Of a DNA stretch of 46,209 nt, positions 40,728 through 46,209 are shown piece by piece. Made by a program: the position numbers and the translations under genes. Source of the stretch: a virus. Location of the stretch: the IMG/VR virus record IMGVR_UViG_3300030450_001307, positions 1 to 46,209 of that record. The stretch is one strand, 5' to 3'. Every line of letters starts with the position of its first letter. The stretch's first letter is position 1. The notes beneath the pieces were generated by a model that did no database searches, was not told where the DNA came from, and saw only the letters and a program-made list of their open reading frames with translations.

Positions 40728-40793
40728 TACCAATTCCTAAATAATAAAAAAATAAATTTTATGTTTGTTGATCTATAGTGATCTTAAATAAAA

Positions 40794-40811
40794 GAGGAAA
40801 AATTTTCCCTT
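40794..40811. repeat. 18-bp copy of the palindrome half
   Basis: GAGGAAAAATTTTCCCTT is identical to 40246-40263. It lies 4 bases before the phased repeats, so both ends of the control region carry the same near-palindromic site. Confidence 0.75.
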
Positions 40812-40815
40812 ATCA

Positions 40816-40955
40816 TTCGAAATTTAGACCAAGCAGTTGAAATATAAAATCAATGGTCGAAATATAAAATAGCTAGTCGAAATATAGAATCATTGTTCGA
40901 AATATAAAATCAATGGTCGAATTTTCAACCAAAAAGTCGAAAACCAAACAAATCG
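40816..40955. repeat. Seven phased 20-bp repeats (iteron-like)
   Basis: Units start at 40816, 40836, 40856, 40876, 40896, 40916 and 40936. The consensus GTCGAAATATAAAATCAATG is best kept in units 2 to 5; all keep (G/T)T(C/T)GAA at the front. Exact 20-bp phasing, no spacers and AT-rich bodies resemble iterons or stacked operator sites for one DNA-binding protein. Confidence 0.85.
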
Positions 40956-40975
40956 GAGGTGGGGGGTCGGGGGCG
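40955..40975 (+). other. Isolated G-rich tract
   Basis: Four G runs (2, 2, 6 and 5) within 21 bases in an otherwise AT-rich genome, right after the phased repeats. It could form a G-quadruplex or an RNA:DNA hybrid that primes replication. Confidence 0.55.
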
Positions 40976-41131
40976 AGAAAAGACTCACACACAAAATGCT
41001 GTAATTTTTACAACTGTGGAGTGTATATCTAAAACATAGGGTACAGATCAAATACTAGAATAGTTCTATTTGTCCCAAATTTGCTGTTATACGGAGGTTT
41101 TTTAATTTATGCGAGGGAATATATAGATATG

Positions 41132-41458
41132 CTATTCTTGAAACGTTTTTAGCGATTCTACGTATTCATATTTATTGTGGTTATAACACCAGTTATTTGC
41201 ATTATCTACCAGATACTCATAAAAATGCTTAGTACCTGCAGAATCTACCATCATCATAGTGTCTGAATATCTTTTTATTTCTAGCTTATGTAGCCTGTCG
41301 CATTCAAAACAAAAGAAATGGTCTGTATCCTTCAGTTTGTAGATGTCGGTGTTAAATATATGCTTCTTGCCTTTGAGGTCAGTATAGTTATAATAGGAGG
41401 TTTTAGGGATATTACTGCAACCAATGAACAGTAACAACACAGAGAGTACTTTTTTCAT
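41132..41458 (-). CDS. Small lipoprotein
   Basis: 108 aa. MKKVLSVLLLFIGCSN is a lipoprotein signal with lipobox LFIGC (C14). The mature part has several Cys (CFECDR and a late WCYN) and a beta-type pattern. A phage lipoprotein outside the lysis cassette, read towards the origin, may block superinfection by related phages at the receptor or envelope. That role is inference. Confidence 0.65.
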   Translation of the reverse strand: MKKVLSVLLLFIGCSNIPKTSYYNYTDLKGKKHIFNTDIYKLKDTDHFFCFECDRLHKLEIKRYSDTMMMVDSAGTKHFYEYLVDNANNWCYNHNKYEYVESLKTFQE

Positions 41459-41563
41459 TTTGAGATTTTTTGAACCTTTCTTTCTTTTTTATTTTATAGG
41501 GTGGTGATATAGTATAAAACCAATTCTGTAAATTTTTTGGTAATTTTTTTTCGTAAGTCATAT

Positions 41564-42205
41564 TTACCATAGAATACTTTTTAATATTTCTTTACAAAGC
41601 TCATAAGGAACTTTACTTTTTCCATAATAATCATTAGGCTGGAATCCTTGTATGCCAGTTTCACTTGAACCTCTTGGAGAAGATTCGTGACAACTATCTC
41701 CTGGGCTACACATTTGCCTTGGAATCCAATCAGCATTAGTCCATATATCTGTTGGCTTCATAACCTTTTCTCCATACTGACAATAAGTAACAGTTTTCAT
41801 TATATAAGGATCGATCAAATTCAACTTCCTTAATTTGCCACGAGGATTTTCAATAATATAAATAAGATTAGGATTCTTCTCTTTTATAAGATTGATTATC
41901 TCTACTGTCTTTTCTACTAGCTTAACTGCTTCTTTTGCCTTTTCTGTCTTTGGAGTATTATCTTTATTCCAATGCAATCCAATAGAAGCTACACTAAAAC
42001 ATTCACAAGGAGGAGATGCCCAAACAATATCTGGATATCCTTTTAAAGCATCAACTGCTTTTAAAATATTAAAATCAAATATGTCACAAGTAAAATCTAT
42101 ATCCTCAGAATATTCACAATCAGTAGAATAGGTCTGCAACGCAAAACATTCAGCCGCTTTAGAAAAACTTCTTGTACCAGCAAATAACTCAAGAACCTTT
42201 TTAAT
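41564..42205 (-). CDS. Short C5-cytosine DNA methyltransferase (ATT start)
   Basis: 213 aa from ATT 42205. Motif I is LELFAGTRSFSKAA (residues 5-18, SAM binding), motif IV is ASPPCECFS with catalytic C67, motif VI is IIENPRG (E119). A TAG lies just before the ATT, AAAGGA lies 8 bases upstream, and the first possible TTG (42139) would delete motif I, so ATT is the only start that keeps the SAM site. The family usually has over 300 aa; a clear target-recognition domain is missing. It may protect phage DNA from restriction. It lies behind a leftward promoter at 42310-42338. Confidence 0.78.
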   Translation of the reverse strand: MKKVLELFAGTRSFSKAAECFALQTYSTDCEYSEDIDFTCDIFDFNILKAVDALKGYPDIVWASPPCECFSVASIGLHWNKDNTPKTEKAKEAVKLVEKTVEIINLIKEKNPNLIYIIENPRGKLRKLNLIDPYIMKTVTYCQYGEKVMKPTDIWTNADWIPRQMCSPGDSCHESSPRGSSETGIQGFQPNDYYGKSKVPYELCKEILKSILW

Positions 42206-42309
42206 CTAAAAAATCCTTTCTTTTTCTAAGTTATGTTAATAACTTATTTTTCTTTATATAGTATATATAATATATATTATATATATATCTTCTTAGTATA
42301 GCTATATAC

Positions 42310-42338
42310 AATATAAGGACTTTTAGCGTGTTTGTCAA
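42310..42338 (-). promoter_or_regulatory. Leftward promoter of the methyltransferase gene
   Basis: Minus strand: TTGACA (42338-42333), 17 bp, TATATT (42315-42310). The region 42307-42326 is identical to 34412-34431. Transcription should start near 42303, leaving an AT-rich 5' UTR of about 98 bases. Confidence 0.75.
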
Positions 42339-42353
42339 GAAAAAAAATAAAAC

Positions 42354-42382
42354 TTGACAAAATATTCTTTTTACCGTATATT
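42354..42382 (+). promoter_or_regulatory. Rightward promoter giving a leaderless message
   Basis: TTGACA (42354-42359), 17 bp, TATATT (42377-42382). The ATG at 42389 lies 7 bases after the -10 box, about where transcription should start. It drives the packaging-side operon. Confidence 0.75.
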
Positions 42383-42388
42383 GAGTGT

Positions 42389-42586
42389 ATGCAAAAATAT
42401 AAAAAACAAGATGCACGTACCTATTGTGCGAACTGGGATAACGGTAAATGTTTAGGATGTGATATGTATTCTGTAGGAAAAAAATTAATAATGCGTATTG
42501 ATTCTAAGAAACAAGGAAAGGAATGCACAGTAGATACCGAGTGTAATTATTTTAGTAGAGTTGTAGTACCAGCATTATCAGTATAA
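42389..42586 (+). CDS. Cys-rich small protein, likely leaderless
   Basis: 65 aa. YCANWDNGKCLGCDMYSVGK, then ECTVDTEC and YFSRVVVP near the end; five or six Cys could bind one or two metal ions. The ATG at 42389 coincides with the expected transcription start, so no ribosome site is present; an upstream TTG-type start would lie inside the promoter. First gene of the operon; unknown function. Confidence 0.6.
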   Translation: MQKYKKQDARTYCANWDNGKCLGCDMYSVGKKLIMRIDSKKQGKECTVDTECNYFSRVVVPALSV

Positions 42587-42604
42587 ATAAAGTAAAGGAA
42601 TCGT

Positions 42605-42949
42605 ATGAGAGAGATTACCAAGAAAATAGAGGATATGTATCCTCAGATGATGGAAAGGTTCGGAGAGATCACAGCTGAACAATATGAATTATTTTGTAAA
42701 AAACAATATGACTATGGAAGTGGAAATATTACTTTAGGTGGAGACCTTGAAAACGAAAGCGATAGAATGTTATCTCTTATTGCTTTAGTTATTCGAATGA
42801 ATGATAAGGTCAATAGATTAAAAAACATTATTATAAAGAATCGTGGAAAGAATGCAGTTACCGATGAAACATATATGGATGCGTTTAGAGACTTATCCGT
42901 ATATGGAGTTATTGCTCAACTAGTATCTGAAAAAGTCTGGGGTAAATAA
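42605..42949 (+). CDS. DUF1599/Nmad1-like protein
   Basis: 114 aa. QYELFCKKQYDYGSGNITLG, SLIALVIRMNDKVNRLKNII and DAFRDLSVYGVIAQLVSEKV match the all-helical DUF1599 (nucleotide modification associated domain 1) pattern, with a Tyr-Gly site, a Lys-rich helix and a Tyr-Gly near the end. Such proteins occur in phages with modified or protected DNA, but their activity is not known. One-base overlap with the exonuclease gene. Confidence 0.6.
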   Translation: MREITKKIEDMYPQMMERFGEITAEQYELFCKKQYDYGSGNITLGGDLENESDRMLSLIALVIRMNDKVNRLKNIIIKNRGKNAVTDETYMDAFRDLSVYGVIAQLVSEKVWGK

Positions 42950-43911
42950 TGAATTGGTCAGATGAAGAAATAAATATTCTTAAACGATATAAAGAAACAG
43001 ATAATAAAGCATCTGATATCTATAAGCAATTAATCCTCAATGGCTATGATCGAACACTAAAAGCAGTTAGAAGAAAGATTGAAAAGATGAATCTAGGTAA
43101 ATCCACTAACAGCGAGGATGGGTTTAATCTTCCAAAGATATTAATGCTGGATATAGAGACCACACCAATAGCAGTTTGGGTTTGGAGCGTAGGGAAACAA
43201 TATGTTCAGCCAAACTTTATTATGAAAGACAGTAATGATAAGCCTATGGATTGGCACGTATTAAGCTGGTCTGCTAAATGGTTGTACGATGATGAGATAT
43301 TAAGTGATGTGTTAACGTCTAAAGAAGCAATAGAAAGAAACGATAAAAGAATAATACAATCTGTCTGGAAATTACTAGATGAGGCGGATATAGTAATTGC
43401 TCATAATGGAGACAAGTTTGATCTTAGAAAGCTAAAAGCAAGATTCTTAAGTAATGGTATGTTTCCACCTATGCCGTATAAGACGATAGACACCCTCAAA
43501 ATAGCGAGAAAAGAGTTTGCCTTAACCTCGAACAAGCAAGACTATATAACGAAGCTTCTAGGGCTAGAAGAAAAGCTAGAAACAGATTTTCAATTATGGC
43601 TTGATTGTATGAAGGGAGATAAAAAAGCATTACTAAGAATGGAAGAGTATAATAGGCACGATATAATGGGACTAGAACAAATGTATTTAAAACTAAGACC
43701 TTATATTAAAAACCATCCTAACATAGCTGTTATGATGGATGAGAATGTATGTTCTACCTGTGGAAGCAGTTCAATAAAAAAACATACTAAAAAATATTAT
43801 ACTGGAGCTAGTGCTTATGATATATACTTTTGCAAGTCTTGCCTGTCTCCGCACATCAGAGGAAAGTCAAATATATCAGAGAAAAAAATTACATACAGAT
43901 CTACTTCTTGA
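42949..43911 (+). CDS. DEDD 3'-5' exonuclease with Myb-like start and zinc ribbon
   Basis: 320 aa. Residues 1-50 form a SANT/Myb-like helical domain (WSDEEINILKRYKETDNKAS). The exonuclease core has D68 and E70 (MLDIETTP), D158 (HNGDKFDLRK), D181 and D238 (YNRHDIMG), the RNase H-like DEDD set. The C-terminus has a zinc ribbon (C268, C271, C295, C298). It may proofread or trim DNA ends with the host polymerase, or degrade host DNA. Its stop codon overlaps the -35 box of the next promoter. Confidence 0.78.
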   Translation: MNWSDEEINILKRYKETDNKASDIYKQLILNGYDRTLKAVRRKIEKMNLGKSTNSEDGFNLPKILMLDIETTPIAVWVWSVGKQYVQPNFIMKDSNDKPMDWHVLSWSAKWLYDDEILSDVLTSKEAIERNDKRIIQSVWKLLDEADIVIAHNGDKFDLRKLKARFLSNGMFPPMPYKTIDTLKIARKEFALTSNKQDYITKLLGLEEKLETDFQLWLDCMKGDKKALLRMEEYNRHDIMGLEQMYLKLRPYIKNHPNIAVMMDENVCSTCGSSSIKKHTKKYYTGASAYDIYFCKSCLSPHIRGKSNISEKKITYRSTS

Positions 43912-43936
43912 CAAAGTGGCTAAAATAACTTATATT
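43908..43936 (+). promoter_or_regulatory. Promoter of the terminase genes
   Basis: TTGACA (43908-43913), 17 bp, TATATT (43931-43936). Spacer and flank (GGCTAAAATAACTTATATTG) match the extended element of the 34.4 and 42.3 kb promoters. Expected start near 43943, at or beside the ATG at 43945. Confidence 0.75.
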
Positions 43937-43944
43937 GTATATTG

Positions 43945-44709
43945 ATGATTACTAGAAAAATAAATAAGATTAATCATCCTATATATGAAGATATGGGAGA
44001 GTTTGAGAAATACAATCCTGGTATTGATGTTATTGAAAACTGGAGAGATGGAACTGAAGGCGATTGGATAGTTTCAGATGATGGTCAAGTTTGTCAAGTC
44101 TTGAAACGTGGTGAACTTAAAGCTTCAAAGACATCTAACAATCTTAAATATTATATTAGGATTCCATTAGGAACATTTGTTTGTAATGATAAAACAAGAA
44201 TAGAGGGAGAACCTAGAAAGAACCTTTATTCTTTTGGCTTGGCTAATAAAACAGTCTGGAATCACAAGATTGAAAAAAAGGAAACTACGCACAGAGAGTT
44301 TCTTTTTGCTCAGTTTGTTGCTAAGGGCGACAATATAGTGGATTCTTTTGTTAAGGCATACCCAACCAATAACAAAAAGTATGCTAAAGGTCAAGCCAAA
44401 ATACTTATGAAAGCAAAAAGGATACAAAAATTGATTAGAGAAGAAATAGATAAAGTACTTACAGAGGCGGATATTACTCCTTTGTATTTATTAGAAGAAA
44501 TGAGATCTATTGTTGACAACAGTCAGTCTCAAGATAAAGACAAAATACAAGCTATTAAAACATTAATGCAGATTAGTGGAATGATGGACACAGAAAAAAG
44601 AAGTGAGTCTGTTGCTGTATTCCAAGGATTTACAAAGGAACAATTAAATGCCATCGGATCTGGAGAGGTCAAGCAAATTGCAGAAGCTAACAAAGAAGTT
44701 GAAGTCTAG
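43945..44709 (+). CDS. terS: Small terminase subunit
   Basis: 254 aa. LFAQFVAKGDNIVDSFVKAY and KAKRIQKLIREEIDKVLTEA, then TPLYLLEEMRSIVDNSQSQD and KIQAIKTLMQISGM are the HTH and oligomer helices of small terminases. It should bind the pac site and load the large subunit. The N-terminal 100 residues are an extra domain with beta pattern (DGTEGDWIVSDDGQVCQVLK), longer than usual. ATG 43945 has almost no leader. The TTG 3 bases earlier is an alternative. Confidence 0.8.
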   Translation: MITRKINKINHPIYEDMGEFEKYNPGIDVIENWRDGTEGDWIVSDDGQVCQVLKRGELKASKTSNNLKYYIRIPLGTFVCNDKTRIEGEPRKNLYSFGLANKTVWNHKIEKKETTHREFLFAQFVAKGDNIVDSFVKAYPTNNKKYAKGQAKILMKAKRIQKLIREEIDKVLTEADITPLYLLEEMRSIVDNSQSQDKDKIQAIKTLMQISGMMDTEKRSESVAVFQGFTKEQLNAIGSGEVKQIAEANKEVEV

Positions 44710-44872
44710 TTATTGTGTACTATGTGGGAGTAAGTTATTTCCAACTGCCTATATAATACAAAACTTAGATAGTGACTTAATATACGTTGAATGTATGAGC
44801 TGTATGACTATATATGATAATAATTTAGAAATAGATTCTGTTGGCTTGCCAGCAGTTCACGGAGTAAGTTAA
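44699..44872 (+). CDS. Small zinc-ribbon protein between the terminase genes
   Basis: 57 aa from TTG 44699; an ATG at 44648 would overlap terS by 62 bases. YCVLCGSK and ECMSCMTI (two CxxC) form one ribbon. The stop overlaps the ATG of the cyclotransferase-like gene, so the two are co-translated. Unknown function; could help terminase or the modification genes. Confidence 0.55.
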   Translation: MKSSYCVLCGSKLFPTAYIIQNLDSDLIYVECMSCMTIYDNNLEIDSVGLPAVHGVS

Positions 44873-45240
44873 TGAGTAAAGAGAGAAATATAAAACTAGC
44901 TGTCTATGGTACACTTAGAAATGGATCAGAAAATACTGGTATGGTTGAAAGGTCATCTCTTGTATATCCTGGACATAAAAATTTTCCAGCTGTTATTCAA
45001 AACGATAAAGGAGCTGGAACCGTTGTTGAAGTCCATAATGTTTCAGAAGAAGACTTATCAAGATATGATATGTATGAAGGAGTAGACTCTGGGCTGTATA
45101 GAAGAGTAATGGTGCAAATTCAAATGGATAGTGGAGAAGAAGAAGAGGCGTGGATGTATGTAGCTGGAGACGAGATGATGCAAAGAAGTAACTCTTTTAG
45201 AGTTATAGAAAGTGGAGATTGGTACAATAGAAAACTTTAA
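44872..45240 (+). CDS. Gamma-glutamylcyclotransferase-like protein
   Basis: 122 aa. VYGTLRNGSENTG has the YGTLR substrate loop (12-16), and RYDMYEGVDSGLYRRV has the catalytic Glu (E69) of the GGCT/AIG2 fold. Enzymes of this family release gamma-glutamyl groups as 5-oxoproline. Here it could remove or edit the group that the amidoligase/amidotransferase pair adds. It lies between the terminase genes, 7 kb from that pair, but in the same genome. Confidence 0.75.
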   Translation: MSKERNIKLAVYGTLRNGSENTGMVERSSLVYPGHKNFPAVIQNDKGAGTVVEVHNVSEEDLSRYDMYEGVDSGLYRRVMVQIQMDSGEEEEAWMYVAGDEMMQRSNSFRVIESGDWYNRKL

Positions 45241-46209
45241 TATAAATTCAAGCGGTCTTTCTGAAAAAGAAAGAGTATTAAATTTAGTATCAAAAGATTT
45301 AATTGCTTTTGGTCAACTATTCCTTCCAGAAGATTTTATGAAAAGCAATCCTGCTCCATTTCACTATGAAGTAGGAAATAAGCTTCTTGATAAAACTCTT
45401 AGAAAGCTTTGTATAGTTTTACCTAGAGGTCATTCTAAGTCTACTATGGCTAAGGCAGCTTTGCTTCATAGAATATATTTTAACCCACAAGGTAAAAAAG
45501 AATTTGCTGCTTGGGTATCTGAAGAACAAGGGCAGGCTGTTGATCATTTAAAATATATTAAGAATCATATTGAGTATAACAATGCATTGCATTATTATTT
45601 TGGAGATATGGTAGGAGGCAAATGGACAGAGAAAGAAATAACTACTAGTAGAGGAGATAGAATAATAGCAAAAGGTACTAGTCAAAGATTGCGTGGTAGG
45701 TCTGAACTAGGGACTAGGTATACAAATATTGTACTTGATGACTTTGAGTCTGAGTTAAATACAAAGACTCCAGATAGGAGAAGAGAAATAAAAGAATGGT
45801 TGATGTCAACTGTTTATCCGTCTTTAGAAGAATCTAAGGGCAACGAGGGATCCATTTGGTTAATTGGCACTATCGTACATTACGATTCAGCATTACAGGC
45901 TATATACGATGGATATCTTGATGCCCAAGAAAAAAACGAACCTTATACTTGGGATGTTATATTTCATAGAGTTCTTGAAAACGGTAATCCTCTTTGGGAG
46001 TCTTATTTTAGTAAAAGTAAAATAAATCAAATAAGAAAAGACTATGAGAACGTAGGTCAGTTACATAAGTTTGCACAAGAATATATGAATGATGCAAGAG
46101 ACTTGGCTACAGCTAAGTTTAAGATTGACAAGTTGCAGCATCACGATTATGAATTTGTTTCAAATAAAAATCAATGCTATCTTAAATCAAAAGATACTGT
46201 TATCCCAGT
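45212..46209 (+). CDS. terL: Large terminase subunit, N-terminal part (ATPase domain)
   Basis: The 5' part of the packaging motor gene; it continues at bases 2-907 after the circle closes. Walker A-like LPRGHSKST (70-78) and Walker B IVLDDFES (173-180) define the ATPase. A GTG at 45212 overlaps the cyclotransferase gene; ATA at 45227, 9 bases after GGAG, is another possible start, and no ATG occurs before residue 43. It is cut by the window end. The sequence from 45892 on repeats bases 1-318. Confidence 0.9.
   Translation, partial: MEIGTIENFNINSSGLSEKERVLNLVSKDLIAFGQLFLPEDFMKSNPAPFHYEVGNKLLDKTLRKLCIVLPRGHSKSTMAKAALLHRIYFNPQGKKEFAAWVSEEQGQAVDHLKYIKNHIEYNNALHYYFGDMVGGKWTEKEITTSRGDRIIAKGTSQRLRGRSELGTRYTNIVLDDFESELNTKTPDRRREIKEWLMSTVYPSLEESKGNEGSIWLIGTIVHYDSALQAIYDGYLDAQEKNEPYTWDVIFHRVLENGNPLWESYFSKSKINQIRKDYENVGQLHKFAQEYMNDARDLATAKFKIDKLQHHDYEFVSNKNQCYLKSKDTVIP
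45892..46209. repeat. Right copy of the terminal redundancy
   Basis: Repeats bases 1-318 with nine substitutions at third codon positions. It marks where the circular genome was opened by assembly, inside the large-terminase gene. Confidence 0.93.

Larger units (their letters stand above)
40579..41131. other. 553-base non-coding region, candidate origin/control hub
   Basis: No gene is seen on either strand. From left to right it holds two TATAAT boxes read leftward (40640-40672, inside a repeated CTCTATTATACATAT), a weak rightward promoter (TTGACA at 40699, 17 bp, TATTTT), an AT-rich stretch, an 18-bp copy of the palindrome half, seven 20-bp repeats and a G-rich tract. After about 40980 I see no clear element apart from a possible ribosome site-like CGGAGG at 41094. 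Confidence 0.6.

Noticed and set aside
40816-40955. Phased repeats as a CRISPR array
   Set aside because: Units of 20 bp follow each other without unique spacers and vary inside; there is no cas1 or cas2. The Cas4-like nuclease belongs to the recombination cassette.
42949-43911. A DNA polymerase from the DEDD motifs
   Set aside because: Only exonuclease motifs and a zinc ribbon are present; 320 aa leave no room for a polymerase domain.
1-46209. tRNA genes, integrase, attachment site or lysogeny repressor
   Set aside because: None was recognised by cloverleaf, GTTC-type T-arm, recombinase or HTH patterns on reading both strands; a tRNA search program would be decisive.

Overview
The window is a complete or nearly complete genome of a lytic tailed phage (Caudoviricetes, probably podovirus-like), AT-rich, from an uncultivated or metagenomic source. 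The last 318 bases repeat the first 318 with nine third-codon-position differences, and the large-terminase gene runs across that junction. The sequence therefore closes into a circle of about 45.9 kb, which suits a circularly permuted, headful-packaged chromosome. I see no integrase, repressor, tRNA, RNA polymerase, primase or DNA polymerase. The phage probably uses host polymerases. It has sigma70-type promoters (TTGACA, 17 bp, TATATT), Shine-Dalgarno sites, lipoprotein signals and an M15-type endolysin. Together these point to a Gram-negative host with a classical sigma70, but the host cannot be named from this window.

Layout. (1) From 42.4 kb rightward, through the junction, to 28.0 kb, all genes are on the + strand: a Cys-rich protein, a DUF1599/Nmad1-like protein, a DEDD exonuclease, small terminase, a zinc ribbon, a gamma-glutamylcyclotransferase-like protein, large terminase, portal, scaffold, major capsid protein, neck proteins and fibres (one with an S74 self-cleaving chaperone). 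These are followed by a lysis cassette with endolysin, a large tail hub/nozzle-like protein, a block of ejection-type internal proteins including one of 1223 aa, and a set of basic and MNGK-type small proteins. (2) From 40.6 kb leftward to 28.1 kb all genes are on the - strand and mostly overlap. They are many small proteins, a class II glutamine amidotransferase and an amidoligase (both fused to zinc ribbons), a Cas4/AddB-like Fe-S nuclease, a Sak-type single-strand annealing protein with a probable ssDNA-binding partner, a Holliday-junction-resolvase-like nuclease, a DnaB-like helicase and a small HExxH metallopeptidase. The cluster ends at an intrinsic terminator facing the late operon. (3) Between 40.2 and 41.1 kb lies a non-coding region with a 64-bp imperfect palindrome, seven phased 20-bp repeats and an isolated G-rich tract. 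This is the best candidate for the replication origin or a regulatory hub. (4) Leftward between 42.2 and 41.1 kb are a short C5-cytosine methyltransferase, whose N-terminus is only seen with an ATT start, and a lipoprotein.

How it fits together. Promoters come in two back-to-back divergent pairs (34.36-34.43 kb and 42.31-42.38 kb) plus single ones before the small-terminase and portal genes. Three share an extended element, CTAAAAnnnCTTATATTGTA, beyond the sigma70 boxes, so a common regulator is likely. Two promoters sit so close to an ATG that their messages should be leaderless or nearly so. The recombination genes (nuclease, annealing protein, ssDNA binder, resolvase) with DnaB suggest replication initiated by host enzymes and continued by recombination into concatemers, which would then feed headful packaging.

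The most interesting biology is the amidoligase / glutamine amidotransferase / cyclotransferase set. With the methyltransferase and Nmad1-like protein, it could be an undescribed amide-forming modification system acting on DNA, a protein or the host surface.
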